A stretch of 44,311 nt of DNA from Oscillospiraceae bacterium (GCA_015068035.1 SVLI01000012.1:1-44311); one strand, 5' to 3'; shown: positions 1 through 8,411, counted from the first letter of the stretch. The notes: generated by a model from the letters alone, not told the origin. Numbers and translations are program-made.

Positions 1-108
1 AGCCATTCAAAACGGATGGTTGCCCCATTTTTAACTCAAAAAAACAGGGTCAAAAGTGGTTAAACTAGGACAAAATCAGTCAAACTGCAACAGAGTGTTT
101 TATATAAG
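1..108. other. Non-coding edge, nothing recognised
   Basis: An A/T-rich stretch before the first terminator. I see no convincing reading frame, RNA or repeat. It may be the flank of a neighbour lying outside the window. Confidence 0.4.
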
Positions 109-144
109 AAAACCCCGGAAAACCTTGATTTTCCGGGGTTTTTT
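109..144 (-). terminator. Terminator of rplM-rpsI, bidirectional
   Basis: Inverted repeat AACCCCGGAAAA / TTTTCCGGGGTT (111-122 and 129-140) around a 6-nt loop, with T runs on both strands. It lies about 30 bases after the rpsI stop and could also stop transcription coming from the left. Confidence 0.9.
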
Positions 145-173
145 GAGCTTTTTGGTTGTAAAAATCCAGCTGA

Positions 174-584
174 TTATCTCTTGCTGAACTGGGGAGCACG
201 ACGTGCTGCCTTGAGACCGTACTTCTTACGCTCTTTCATGCGCGGATCGCGGGTGAGCAGGCCGGCAGCCTTCAGGGGCGCACGGTAGCTCTCGTCGACC
301 AGAAGCAGAGCGCGGGCGATGCCGTGACGGATCGCGCCGGCCTGACCGGTGACGCCGCCGCCGGTGACGGTGGCTTCGATGTCGACCTTATCCGTCGTGC
401 CGGTGCAGCCGAGGGGCTGGCGGACGATCAGCTTCAGGGTATCCAGGCCAAAGTAATCATCGATGTCACGGCCGTTGATGGTGATCTGGCCGCTGCCACC
501 GGGGAAAAGATGGACGCGCGCGACGGAGGACTTCCGACGGCCGGTGCCATACAGATAGGGCTTCTTGCTCGTATAGGTTGCCAT
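174..584 (-). CDS. rpsI: 30S ribosomal protein S9
   Basis: Small-subunit protein S9, whose C-terminal tail reaches the P-site tRNA in the decoding centre. The 136-residue product has the family's usual length. It starts [18 protein letters not shown] and ends with the basic tail RRAPQFSKR that is diagnostic for S9; internal [21 protein letters not shown] is also typical (positions about 72-92). The ATG is preceded by AAGGAGG at normal spacing. It follows rplM by 16 bases, so the two form the classic L13-S9 operon and share the promoter and leader upstream of rplM. Confidence 0.98.
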   Translation of the reverse strand: MATYTSKKPYLYGTGRRKSSVARVHLFPGGSGQITINGRDIDDYFGLDTLKLIVRQPLGCTGTTDKVDIEATVTGGGVTGQAGAIRHGIARALLLVDESYRAPLKAAGLLTRDPRMKERKKYGLKAARRAPQFSKR

Positions 585-600
585 TTTTGTTCCTCCTTAC

Positions 601-1029
601 TTAGTCAGCCCAAAACTCGGGCTTCTGCGCTTCGTGCTTGTGCTCCGCGCCGCGGAAGACCTTCAGGCGGCGAAGCTGCCACTTGGCGATGGAGTTCTTC
701 TGAAGCATGCCGCGAACGGCGATGCGCATGGCCAGCTCGGGCTTCTCAGCCATGAGCTTCTTATACTGGGTCTCCTTGAGACCGCCGGGATAACCGGAGT
801 GGGTGCGATAGTACTTCTGCTCCAGCTTCTTGCCGGTGAGCACAGCCTGTTCCGCATTGAGGATGATGACGAAATCGCCGCAATCGACGTGGGGCGTGTA
901 ATCGACCTTACGCTTGCCGCGAAGCAGGTCAGCCGCGATCGCTGCCGTCTTGCCGAGGGGCTTGCCGGCTGCGTCCAGCACATACCACTTACGGACGACC
1001 TCGTCCGGTTTTGCCATTGTTGTGGACAT
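601..1029 (-). CDS. rplM: 50S ribosomal protein L13
   Basis: Large-subunit assembly protein L13, first gene of the L13-S9 operon. The frame stays open upstream, but the start chosen gives MSTTMAKPDEVVRKWYVLDA because GGAGG sits 8 bases before this ATG; the product is then 142 residues, the normal L13 length. Family hallmarks are W-Y-V-x-D-A near the N-terminus, the segment KRKVDYTPHVDCGDFVIILNA, and HSGYPGG around residues 76-82. Expression is probably controlled by the structured leader at 1030-1122. Confidence 0.97.
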   Translation of the reverse strand: MSTTMAKPDEVVRKWYVLDAAGKPLGKTAAIAADLLRGKRKVDYTPHVDCGDFVIILNAEQAVLTGKKLEQKYYRTHSGYPGGLKETQYKKLMAEKPELAMRIAVRGMLQKNSIAKWQLRRLKVFRGAEHKHEAQKPEFWAD

Positions 1030-1126
1030 CTTTTCTGCCTCCATTGTATTTGAAAATAAGCTTTGACATTTTGTCAGCACGCCTGTAAAATAGCCTCACA
1101 AAAAGAAAGCGCGTACAGGCGCTTTT
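1030..1126 (-). promoter_or_regulatory. Structured leader of rplM, candidate L13 autoregulatory leader
   Basis: About 93 transcribed bases precede rplM. The 5' end can fold into AAAGCGC/GCGCTTT (1119-1125 with 1106-1112, 6-nt loop). A competing perfect 8-bp pairing joins CGCCTGTA (minus strand of 1114-1121) to TACAGGCG (minus strand of 1080-1087). A small GACA/TGTC hairpin follows at about 1064-1075. Two mutually exclusive pairings are what a feedback leader would need, and a family of L13 leaders is known in Bacillota. The pairings are seen; the regulatory role is inferred. Confidence 0.55.
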
Positions 1127-1128
1127 CT

Positions 1129-1157
1129 TTTATAACACAAGGGAAATTACATGTCAA
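1129..1157 (-). promoter_or_regulatory. Sigma-70-type promoter of rplM-rpsI
   Basis: TTGACA (minus strand of 1152-1157), 17-bp spacer, TATAAA (minus strand of 1129-1134). The predicted start near 1122 puts the leader hairpin at the very 5' end of the transcript. Confidence 0.85.
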
Positions 1158-1316
1158 CACTTATTTTTGTTATTTTTCATCCGCAAATATGATATCTCTT
1201 GTTTTCTCGTTTTTTCTCTTATTTACTCCCGAATGCTCCGTTTCAATTTTCATTTTATTTTTCAGCGGAACGGACACAGCTTCAAAAGGCCGCTTCGCGC
1301 CGGATAAGGAGGCAGC

Positions 1317-2078
1317 ATGACAAAGGAACTCAACGCGCTCACGGGCTATGTCCGGCGCTGCGTGGATGACTACGGAATGATCTCTGAGGGCGACCGTATT
1401 GCGGTCGGCGTCTCCGGCGGGAAGGACAGTTTGGCGCTTCTTTGCGCGCTGAGTCATCTGCGTGGCTACTATCCAAAAGCCTTTGATTTGGAAGCCATCA
1501 CAATCGATCTTGGCTTTGAGGGGATGGACTTTTCCCCCATCGCGGAGCTCTGCCGCCGGCTCAATGTACCCTACACGATTATCAAAACAGACATCAAGGA
1601 GGTCGTCTTTGACGTCCGACAGGAAGAGAACCCCTGCTCCCTCTGCTCCAAAATGCGCCGCGGCGCGCTCAACGACGCGATGAAAACGCATGGCTACAAC
1701 AAGCTTGCGCTCGGGCATCACTTTGATGATGCGGTGGAGACCTTTTTGATGTCCCTGCTCTTTGAGGGACGCATCAGCTGCTTCAAGCCGATGACCTGGA
1801 TGAGCCGCGCGGGCGTCTGGCAGATCCGTCCGTTGATCTACGCCGGTGAGCAGCGGATTGCATCTCTTGCGGAAAAACTTGCGCTGCCGATTGTGGAAAA
1901 CCCCTGTCCGCAGGACAAGGCCAGCAAGCGGCACGAGATCAAGGAGCTTATCCACGAGCTCTCCGCGCAGCATCCGGACATGAAGAGCAAGATTTTCGGA
2001 TCCATGCAGCGGCTCCCGCTTGACGGCTGGGGAAAACAGACGCGCGACGCGAAATCCGCATCCGCAGACAATGAATAG
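1317..2078 (+). CDS. TtcA-family tRNA-thiolating PP-loop ATPase
   Basis: Predicted ATP-dependent sulfur-transfer enzyme of the TtcA/TtuA group, which adenylates a tRNA base and replaces its oxygen with sulfur (s2C32 in TtcA itself). The 253-residue protein carries the PP-loop SGGKDS (residues about 34-39), the CxxC pair in NPCSLCSKMRRGAL that with a third cysteine (NPCPQD, about residue 199) can hold a 4Fe-4S cluster, and GHHFDDAVETFLMSL. The start follows AAGGAGG at 4-base spacing. It is divergent from rplM and convergent with nadC, so probably monocistronic. Which tRNA position is modified cannot be read from sequence. Confidence 0.88.
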   Translation: MTKELNALTGYVRRCVDDYGMISEGDRIAVGVSGGKDSLALLCALSHLRGYYPKAFDLEAITIDLGFEGMDFSPIAELCRRLNVPYTIIKTDIKEVVFDVRQEENPCSLCSKMRRGALNDAMKTHGYNKLALGHHFDDAVETFLMSLLFEGRISCFKPMTWMSRAGVWQIRPLIYAGEQRIASLAEKLALPIVENPCPQDKASKRHEIKELIHELSAQHPDMKSKIFGSMQRLPLDGWGKQTRDAKSASADNE

Positions 2079-2080
2079 AA

Positions 2081-2117
2081 AAAAGGCTGCTTCACAGCAC
2101 AAGTGAAGCAGCCTTTT
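2081..2117. terminator. Bidirectional terminator between the ttcA-like gene and nadC
   Basis: A 15-bp perfect inverted repeat, AAAAGGCTGCTTCAC / GTGAAGCAGCCTTTT, with a 7-nt loop and A/T runs at both ends. It starts just after one stop codon and lies 10 bases from the other, so it serves both convergent genes. Confidence 0.92.
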
Positions 2118-2126
2118 GATTTTTCC

Positions 2127-2957
2127 TCAGTTAAATTTCAGGCTGATGTCCGACGAACGGACGCTGTGCGTCAGCGCGCCGACAGAGATGAAGTCCACGC
2201 CCGTTTCCGCAACGGCACGAAGATCCCGCTCCCCCATGTTGCCGCTGGCCTCCGTGAGCGCACGACCCGCGATACGCTGCACCGCAATGCGCATCGTCTC
2301 GTTATCCATGTTGTCAAGCATGATGATATCCGCGCCGCTCTCGAGCGCTTCATCGACCTGTTCCAGCGTCTCCGTCTCCACCTCAATCCGCAGCGTGTGT
2401 GGCGCATTTTGCCGCACGGCGGCGATCGCTTCCCGGATTCCGCCCGCTGCACTGATGTGGTTATCCTTGATGAGAACACCGTCCGACAGATTGAAGCGGT
2501 GATTGCCTCCGCCGCCCACGCGCACAGCGTATTTTTCCAGCACGCGCAAGCCGGGCGTGGATTTGCGCGTATCCACGATGCGCGTTTTCGTGCCCGAGAC
2601 AGCGGAAACCGCCTGCGCCGTGCGTGTTGCGATGCCGCTCATGCGCTGCATCAGGTTGAGCGCCACGCGCTCCCCCGTCAGAATGCTGCGGCTGCAGCCG
2701 GAAACTTCGGCAAAACACTCTCCCTTTTTCACAAGCTCGCCATCCCGGCGCAAAGCTGTGAAACTCAGCGTCGGATCCGTCAACTCAAACACGCGCTTTG
2801 CAACGTCCAATCCGCAAAGGACTAAGTCCTCCTTGGCGAGAAAACGTCCATGCGAGACCGCCTCCGGCGGTATGCAGCTTTCGGTTGTGATATCTCCGGT
2901 GCCGACATCCTCCTGCAGCGCAGCAGCAAGGAGGGCGTCCAGTCCAAGTGTATTCAT
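2127..2957 (-). CDS. nadC: Nicotinate-nucleotide pyrophosphorylase (quinolinate phosphoribosyltransferase)
   Basis: Converts quinolinate and PRPP to nicotinate mononucleotide, the entry step into NAD. The product is 276 residues from MNTLGLDALL; the frame is open further upstream, but GGGAG ahead of this ATG and family alignment (EDVGTGDITTE directly after the start) fix it here. Hallmarks: LNLMQRMSGIAT, DTRKSTPGLR, EKYAVRVGGGGNHRFNLSD, and IKDNHI, with the acidic IMLDNMD motif later. It lies 19 bases after nadB and ends at a shared terminator, so nadB-nadC is one transcription unit. Confidence 0.97.
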   Translation of the reverse strand: MNTLGLDALLAAALQEDVGTGDITTESCIPPEAVSHGRFLAKEDLVLCGLDVAKRVFELTDPTLSFTALRRDGELVKKGECFAEVSGCSRSILTGERVALNLMQRMSGIATRTAQAVSAVSGTKTRIVDTRKSTPGLRVLEKYAVRVGGGGNHRFNLSDGVLIKDNHISAAGGIREAIAAVRQNAPHTLRIEVETETLEQVDEALESGADIIMLDNMDNETMRIAVQRIAGRALTEASGNMGERDLRAVAETGVDFISVGALTHSVRSSDISLKFN

Positions 2958-2976
2958 GGATCTTTCTCCCTTCGTG

Positions 2977-4518
2977 TCAGGAAATGCGGTAGTGCGCGCC
3001 GACGCTCTCCTTGCGCGCAAGCGCTGCGCGCAGAATGGCCTCGGCAATGCATGCAATATTGTTCGCCTCCACCAGTTCCCGGCTTCTCGGGAGCGTCGGC
3101 GGAATCAGCTTCTGCAGCTCAAGTATGCGCGCAAGGGCCTTTTCCATGCCCTCTGTCGTGCGAACAACAAAGCCGTGCTCACTCATCAAGCTGCGGATCT
3201 CCTGCCGGATCGCATCCAGATCGGGAATGGGCGCGCTTTTTTCCTCCGGAAAATCGGGCATCGTAAAGCTTGTCCCCTCACCCGCGGCGAGCCGCGCACA
3301 GATATCCTCGGCCGCGCGTCTGCCAAACACAAGGCACTCCAGCATGGAGTTGGAGGCCAACCGGTTCGCGCCGTGCACGCCGGTGCTTGCCGCTTCTCCA
3401 CAGGCATAGAGGCCCGGCACACAGGTGCGCGCATAGGTATCGGTGTGAATACCGCCGATCATATAATGCTGCACGGGGCGCACCGGGATCCAGTCCTTTG
3501 CAATATCAATACCCCAGCGCATACACTCATGATAAATCGTCGGGAAGCGGCGCGAAAGGAAATCCGTGCCCTTTTCCGTGATGTCCACAAACACATGATC
3601 CTCGCCGGAGGCGGACAGCTCCGCAATGATTCCGCGCGCAACAATGTCCCGCGGAGCAAGCTCTGCAAGCTCGTGCTGTCCCTGCATAAAGCGCTCGCCC
3701 TTTGCGTTTTTCAGCTTTCCGCCTTCACCGCGGACCGCTTCGGAGATCAGGAAAGTGCGTCCTTCCGCACCCGGCATCCAGAGCCCCGTGGGATGGAACT
3801 GGATAAACTCCATGCCGGAGGTTTCCGCGCCCGCGCGGATCGCCGCAGCGATGCCATCCCCCGTCGCGACGGAGGGATTCGTGCTCGCATCGTAGACCTG
3901 ACCGATTCCGCCCGTGGCGATGATGATGCTGCGCGTACGAATGGCCTTCCAGTTTCCGTCCGCATCAACGACTGCCGCGCCGGACACCTCGCCGTTTTCA
4001 TCCGTAAGGATGTCCACGAAGAAGCTGTGCGTCAGGAAAATCACGTTCTGACGCTTCGCCACGAGACGCGCAAGGGATTTGACCGTCTCCCTGCCCGTTG
4101 CATCGCCGCCGGCGTGGACGATCCGGTTCATGTGGTGTCCACCCTCCCGCGTGATGGCAAGGTCGCCATCGTCGTTGAGATCAAAGGGCACGCCGAGGGA
4201 GACGAGATTCATCACATCCTTGGGGCCTTCCTCGACCAGAACGCGAACTGCGTCCTCGTCACAGATCCCCGCACCGGCAACCAGCGTATCCTCCAGATGC
4301 AGCTCCGGGGCATCCTCCTTGGAGATTGCCGCGGCGATGCCGCCCTGCGCAAGATAGGAATTGGAGATCTCCACATTCTCCTTGGTGATGATACAGCAGG
4401 ACACATCCTCCTGCAGCATCAACGCTGCATATAAGCCCGCAATACCCGTGCCGACAATCAGAACATCATAACCATTGCTGTCGAGCAGCTCAGGTTTTCC
4501 GGAAAAAGCATATCGCAT
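2977..4518 (-). CDS. nadB: L-aspartate oxidase
   Basis: FAD enzyme that oxidises L-aspartate to iminoaspartate, the substrate of quinolinate synthase; in anaerobes fumarate can act as electron acceptor. The 513-residue protein begins with the FAD dinucleotide fold VLIVGTGIAGLYAAL (residues about 20-34), then SNSYLAQGGIAAA, REGGHHMNRIVHAGGDATG, and FIQFHPTGL. The C-terminal helical domain is complete. GAGGAAAG precedes the ATG. It is first in a nadB-nadC pair. The expected partner nadA (quinolinate synthase) is not in this window. Confidence 0.96.
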   Translation of the reverse strand: MRYAFSGKPELLDSNGYDVLIVGTGIAGLYAALMLQEDVSCCIITKENVEISNSYLAQGGIAAAISKEDAPELHLEDTLVAGAGICDEDAVRVLVEEGPKDVMNLVSLGVPFDLNDDGDLAITREGGHHMNRIVHAGGDATGRETVKSLARLVAKRQNVIFLTHSFFVDILTDENGEVSGAAVVDADGNWKAIRTRSIIIATGGIGQVYDASTNPSVATGDGIAAAIRAGAETSGMEFIQFHPTGLWMPGAEGRTFLISEAVRGEGGKLKNAKGERFMQGQHELAELAPRDIVARGIIAELSASGEDHVFVDITEKGTDFLSRRFPTIYHECMRWGIDIAKDWIPVRPVQHYMIGGIHTDTYARTCVPGLYACGEAASTGVHGANRLASNSMLECLVFGRRAAEDICARLAAGEGTSFTMPDFPEEKSAPIPDLDAIRQEIRSLMSEHGFVVRTTEGMEKALARILELQKLIPPTLPRSRELVEANNIACIAEAILRAALARKESVGAHYRIS

Positions 4519-4640
4519 ATTGATTCTTTCCTCATTTCGCTGCGAAAGAGCCGGCAGACTCTCTCGTTCCGCAAGCAGGAATCGGGCTCTTTCGTTCCCT
4601 TTCCCTGTGTCTGTTTCTGAAAAACTTGCTTGAATTTATA
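4519..4640. other. Upstream region of nadB, no convincing promoter
   Basis: About 120 bases between nadB and the URO-D terminator. It should hold the nadBC promoter. I could not find a good -35/-10 pair or a clear NiaR-type operator; CAGACACAGGG on the minus strand (about 4602-4612) is only suggestive. Confidence 0.3.
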
Positions 4641-4671
4641 AAAAGCGGGACGCCCGGTTTGGGCGTCCCGC
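4641..4671 (-). terminator. Terminator of the first URO-D-family gene
   Basis: An 11-bp perfect stem, GCGGGACGCCC / GGGCGTCCCGC, with a 5-nt loop, followed on the minus strand by TTTTTATAAA. It begins 16 bases after the stop codon. Confidence 0.92.
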
Positions 4672-4687
4672 CGTCGCCATGATCAGG

Positions 4688-5683
4688 TCAATGCGTCTTA
4701 TAATAATCGCGCGCGTAGTTGTAGTAAACATCGCGAACGATATCCATCTTCTCCTTATAGAGTTCCTCGGAGGGCTGACGCTGAATGTTCGCGCAGTAGT
4801 TGAAACCACCGCCCGGTGCGAAGGTGTCCACATATTCGTAGAGGGCCGCACGCAGCGTCTCAGGATCCACATCCTGTCTGCCGATCGGGCCGGTGGTATC
4901 CCATGCGCCGGCGATGATCAGCTTGTCGCCATATTTCTTCTTGATGCCGACCAGATCGTTACATACCTGCGCCGGGTTCCAGGACTTAATGCCCATCTCG
5001 AGCCAATCGTCAATGAAGATCTCGCAGTGGCCGCAGTCGTGACGGTCCAGATAGATGCCGTTTTCGAGCGCGAGATCGGCATGCTTCTTGTGGAAGGGCT
5101 TAACGAGCCGGCGATACATATCCAGAGAGAAGAAGGGCGCGAGCTTGGCCGCATCATCGTCCATGATCGTGTAAACCTCAGGCTTGGCATACTGGATCTG
5201 CTTGCGCATGACCTCCAGATAGAACTCGGAAACGTACTCAAACAGCGCGTAGACCTCTTCCGGTTCCTCGTGCATGGCGATGAGGGCACCCTCAAAGCCC
5301 ATGAAGCTCACGAGCGTGAGGAAGTAGTCGCCGCCAACCGTCTTCACCGCGAGCTTGCTGCGATCGACATTCTTGGTCAGGCTGTTGTAGTAGCCTTCCC
5401 AGTCACGGCCGGTCAGATCCGGATTCTTGATCACATCGCGCCACTTGGTGATGTCGTCGAGCAGAATCTCGCCCGGCTTGGGCATAGCGCCGTTGAGCAG
5501 GTCCGCACTGCCGACATAGGTGACGCCGTACACGGTCGTGATCGGGCCGTTCGGGCAGTTGTTCGGCGTAAGCAGCTCGTCCGGCAGCGGGGCGCTCCAG
5601 GGCTCAATGTACGGAGCCGGGATATACTCCGGAAGCTCGCCTTCCATTGTTCTCAGGTAATTCTCTTTCGGTGTGAGTGTCAT
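4688..5683 (-). CDS. URO-D/MtaA-family methyltransferase-like protein, copy 1
   Basis: Belongs to the uroporphyrinogen-decarboxylase fold superfamily, in the branch of corrinoid-dependent methyltransferases (MtaA, CmuA-like) rather than heme-pathway HemE. The 331-residue product carries RHDCGHCE around residue 233, a His/Cys cluster that fits a zinc site activating a thiol or corrinoid methyl group, and a SFMGFEGALIAMHEEPEEVY region. The start was placed at MTLTPKENYL: GGGGGAT lies 7 bases upstream and it matches the start of the paralogue at 18228-19223. It has its own promoter and terminator. No corrinoid protein lies nearby, so the substrate is unknown. Confidence 0.8.
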   Translation of the reverse strand: MTLTPKENYLRTMEGELPEYIPAPYIEPWSAPLPDELLTPNNCPNGPITTVYGVTYVGSADLLNGAMPKPGEILLDDITKWRDVIKNPDLTGRDWEGYYNSLTKNVDRSKLAVKTVGGDYFLTLVSFMGFEGALIAMHEEPEEVYALFEYVSEFYLEVMRKQIQYAKPEVYTIMDDDAAKLAPFFSLDMYRRLVKPFHKKHADLALENGIYLDRHDCGHCEIFIDDWLEMGIKSWNPAQVCNDLVGIKKKYGDKLIIAGAWDTTGPIGRQDVDPETLRAALYEYVDTFAPGGGFNYCANIQRQPSEELYKEKMDIVRDVYYNYARDYYKTH

Positions 5684-5714
5684 TTCGTTATCCCCCATAA
5701 TGTCAATGTAGTCC

Positions 5715-5733
5715 GTGCGCATATGCTGCGCAC
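5715..5733 (-). repeat. Inverted repeat in the leader of URO-D copy 1
   Basis: Perfect 7-bp arms GTGCGCA/TGCGCAC around 5 bases, located between promoter and start codon. It could form a hairpin or be an operator; function is not known. Confidence 0.4.
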
Positions 5734-5756
5734 GCTGCACTTTGTTTCCATACTAA

Positions 5757-5785
5757 ATAATACCATGCCGCGCGCGGCCTGTCAA
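5757..5785 (-). promoter_or_regulatory. Promoter of URO-D copy 1
   Basis: TTGACA (minus strand of 5780-5785), 17-bp spacer, TATTAT (minus strand of 5757-5762). The spacer contains the palindrome GCCGCGCGCGGC, a possible repressor site. No terminator separates it from rnfB, so some readthrough from rnf is possible. Confidence 0.75.
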
Positions 5786-5805
5786 TTCATCTTTCTTTTA
5801 TGATG

Positions 5806-6624
5806 TTATTCCTCGTTCTCCAGGTTCAGTCTGGCATCCCGAATCAGTTTCCGGGGGCACTTCGTCGCGCACTTTCCGCAGGATACACATTTGCTGTAAT
5901 CAATCACCGCTCGGCCGTCGATCACACGGATGGCGTCATACTCACAGGTTTTCTCGCAGATGTGGCAGGCCAGGCAGCCCAGATCGCAATAATTGCGCAA
6001 CACCCTGCCGGGGTCTTTGGATGAACAGGCCACGGTTATGTCCGCAGCATAGGGCACTTTGATGATGATTCCCTTGGGGCAGACGCTCGCGCAGGTCATG
6101 CAGCCCTTGCATTTTTCATGATCCACATGGGCAATGCCGTCTTGCAGATAAATGGCGTCAAAAGGGCAGGCTTTGACGCAGCTTCCGTAACCGAGGCAGC
6201 CGTAAGGACATCCGTTGGCGCCGCTGCCTCCGCCAAGCTGCATCGCCGCATTGCAATCCGGAATGCCGGAGTAGATGAGCTTTTTCTTCATGTGCCCGGT
6301 CGTTCCGGAGCACTTGACCTGCGCCACACAGCGCTCCGTCTCCTCGGCCTGTACGCCCATAATCTCCGCAATTTTTCCTGCAGTCGCATTGCCGCCGGGC
6401 ACGCAGGCGTTCGTTCGCGCACCGCTCGTGACGATGGCGTCGGCATAGGCATTGCAGCCTGCAAAGCCGCAACCGCCGCAATTTGCTCCGGGCAGAATCT
6501 CCGCGATCGCCTCCTGACGCGGATCCTTTTCCACTGCAAACTTTTTCGCCGCGAAAGCCAGAACCGCGCCGAAAACAACCGCGAGCGCGCCAAGGATCAG
6601 CACCGCATAGATCACCGTTGTCAT
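5806..6624 (-). CDS. rnfB: Rnf complex subunit B, multi-cluster ferredoxin-like
   Basis: Iron-sulfur subunit of the Rnf ferredoxin:NAD+ oxidoreductase; it accepts electrons from reduced ferredoxin at the cytoplasmic face. The 272-residue protein has one N-terminal membrane helix (about 5-25), the CGGCGFAGCNAYADAI cluster motif (about 49-64), and a series of 4Fe-4S motifs: CPYGCLGYGSCVKACP, CKGCMTCASVCP, CLACHICEKTCE and CVSCGKCATKCP. It is the last gene of rnfCDGEAB, 13 bases after rnfA, with its own AAGGAGG. Confidence 0.96.
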   Translation of the reverse strand: MTTVIYAVLILGALAVVFGAVLAFAAKKFAVEKDPRQEAIAEILPGANCGGCGFAGCNAYADAIVTSGARTNACVPGGNATAGKIAEIMGVQAEETERCVAQVKCSGTTGHMKKKLIYSGIPDCNAAMQLGGGSGANGCPYGCLGYGSCVKACPFDAIYLQDGIAHVDHEKCKGCMTCASVCPKGIIIKVPYAADITVACSSKDPGRVLRNYCDLGCLACHICEKTCEYDAIRVIDGRAVIDYSKCVSCGKCATKCPRKLIRDARLNLENEE

Positions 6625-6637
6625 ATCTCTCGCCTCC

Positions 6638-7222
6638 TTACCAGACCCGCAGTCCGGAAAAGCCCATGAACGCCAGCGCGATCAGACCGGCCGAGACCAG
6701 CGCGATCGGAAAACCCTCAAAAGCTTTCGGATACTCAGCAAACTCCAGCCGCTCCCGCACGCTGGCAAACAGCACAATCGCAACGAGAAAGCCGATGCCA
6801 CCGGTGATGCCGTAGACAACGCTCTCGATAAAACTATAGTTTTTCTGCACGTTGAGCAGCACAACGCCGAGCACCGCACAGTTGGTGGTAATCAGCGGCA
6901 GATAAATGCCGAGCGCCTCATAGAGGCTTGGGATTGCCTTTTGCAGAAACATCTCGACAAACTGCACCAGGCTGGCAATAATCAGCACGAACGCCAGCGT
7001 CTGCAAAAATTCCAGATGCAGCGGAACCAGAATCAGATTGACGAGATAGCAGAAAACAGAGGCCAGCGCCATCACAAAAATGACCGCAATGCCCATGCCG
7101 AGTGCGGTATCCATCTTTTTGGAAACGCCCATGAAGGGACAGATGCCCAAAAACTGCACAAGGATGAAGTTTTCAACCAGAATTGCGCCGAGCGCAATGG
7201 AGAGAATGCCGGTAAAACTCAT
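6638..7222 (-). CDS. rnfA: Rnf complex subunit A
   Basis: Integral membrane subunit of Rnf, homologous to NqrE and to RnfE, with six predicted membrane helices in 194 residues. Together RnfA and RnfE hold an intramembrane 2Fe-2S centre in characterised complexes. Hallmarks: NFILVQFLGICPFMGVSKK near the N-terminus (one candidate ligand cysteine) and LITTNCAVLGVVLLN mid-protein (the second). Its ATG overlaps the rnfE stop as ATGA, so translation is coupled. Confidence 0.96.
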   Translation of the reverse strand: MSFTGILSIALGAILVENFILVQFLGICPFMGVSKKMDTALGMGIAVIFVMALASVFCYLVNLILVPLHLEFLQTLAFVLIIASLVQFVEMFLQKAIPSLYEALGIYLPLITTNCAVLGVVLLNVQKNYSFIESVVYGITGGIGFLVAIVLFASVRERLEFAEYPKAFEGFPIALVSAGLIALAFMGFSGLRVW

Positions 7223-7866
7223 TTTACGCTCCTCTCTTTCTCCTCAGCTTTCTCCTTACCGCGCCGCAGGAAATGCTGCATCAGCGCAATCAGGAAACCG
7301 AGCGTTATAAATCCGCCAAAGGGCATGATCATCAGCATCGCGCCGTACTCCGCGGGAAAGATTCGAATGCCGTCACCGCCGTTGAGCAGTCCTGCGCCAA
7401 AGGTTCCGGCGCCGAGCAGCTCACGGATGATGCACATGGCAATCAGCACGAGCGTGTAACCCACGCCCTGAAAGATGCCGTCCAGCGCAGAGACGCCGAC
7501 GGTATTTCGGGAGGCAAAGGCCTCGGCGCGGCCGAGGATGATGCAGTTGACCACGATCAGCGGAATAAACACGCCCAGACTTTCGCTCAGCGCCGGCAGG
7601 AAAGCCTGCACACAGAGATCCACAATCGTCACAAAGCCCGCAATAATCACGACATAAGCCGCAATGCGGATCTTCTGCGGGATAACTTTTCGCAGCAGAG
7701 AGATCACAACGTTGCAGCAGGTCAGAATGACAGTTACGCAAATCCCCATGCCGATGCCGTTGAAAAGCGATGTCGTAATGGCAAGCACAGAGCACATACC
7801 CAGAAGCTGCACGAGCACGGGATTTTTTGTAACAAGCCCTTCTTTGAGCTGTTCTTTCACATTCAT
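7219..7866 (-). CDS. rnfE: Rnf complex subunit E
   Basis: Membrane subunit paralogous to RnfA, 215 residues with six predicted helices. It has the paired cysteine-containing segments NPVLVQLLGMCSVLAIT (about residues 16-32) and LIVVNCIILGRAEAFA, the usual RnfE signatures, and ends in a basic KEKAEEKERSVK tail. Start and stop overlap rnfG and rnfA by 4 bases each. Confidence 0.96.
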   Translation of the reverse strand: MNVKEQLKEGLVTKNPVLVQLLGMCSVLAITTSLFNGIGMGICVTVILTCCNVVISLLRKVIPQKIRIAAYVVIIAGFVTIVDLCVQAFLPALSESLGVFIPLIVVNCIILGRAEAFASRNTVGVSALDGIFQGVGYTLVLIAMCIIRELLGAGTFGAGLLNGGDGIRIFPAEYGAMLMIMPFGGFITLGFLIALMQHFLRRGKEKAEEKERSVK

Positions 7867-8411
7867 GCAGAGCCCTCCTTAACGGTCAGCACCGCGGCAA
7901 GCGCCGCAGAAACGCCGTCTGTAACCGCACGGGACGTGACAGTTGCGCCGGTGATTGCATCAATCTCCCCGCCATCCTTTGTGATGGCAATCGCGCCGCT
8001 CTTGCCGACAAACTGGGCGCGCCATTCCGGCGCTGCCGCCTTATCTCCAAGCCCCGCCGTCTCGGCCATATCCACGATGGCGACGCCGGAAACCGTTCCG
8101 TCCGCACCAACGCCGACCAGCATATCGATTTTGTCCTGCGATCCGGGCACGTTCAGGCGTACGACCCAGCCGCCGGCTGCCTCATACAGCTCTGTAACAC
8201 GCGCGTCGTCGCCGCTGTATTCCACGCGCCGATATTCGTCCGCAGGCAGAACCTCCTGCATGGCCGCGGCAGTCTTCTCCGCGCGGATCGTTTCAATCCT
8301 GTCTTTTGTAGCGTAGTTGGTCAGGCCGAGCAGCAGCGCCACGATCGCAGAAATCAGGAACAGCACGAGAATCAGGCGCACGCCGCTTTCGGATTTCTTC
8401 GTCTTCGTCAC
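7863..8411 (-). CDS. rnfG: Rnf complex subunit G, covalent FMN subunit
   Basis: Extracytoplasmic flavoprotein of Rnf anchored by one N-terminal helix (about residues 10-32). The FMN-binding domain ends with DAITGATVTSRAVTDGVS (about 153-170), in which the second threonine of GATVT carries FMN by a phosphoester bond in this family. At 182 residues it is of ordinary length. It overlaps rnfD and rnfE by 4 bases. Confidence 0.95.
   Translation of the reverse strand: MTKTKKSESGVRLILVLFLISAIVALLLGLTNYATKDRIETIRAEKTAAAMQEVLPADEYRRVEYSGDDARVTELYEAAGGWVVRLNVPGSQDKIDMLVGVGADGTVSGVAIVDMAETAGLGDKAAAPEWRAQFVGKSGAIAITKDGGEIDAITGATVTSRAVTDGVSAALAAVLTVKEGSA

Noticed and set aside
2971..3056. Upstream extension of nadC
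   Set aside because: The longer frame would run into the end of nadB; the internal ATG has the ribosome-binding site and matches the family N-terminus.
2503..4434. Long plus-strand open frame across nadC and nadB
   Set aside because: It runs antisense through two well-conserved genes and has no recognisable domains or ribosome-binding site.
4600..4616. Possible NiaR operator upstream of nadB
   Set aside because: CAGACACA on the minus strand is suggestive only; no second half-site or promoter could be fixed around it.
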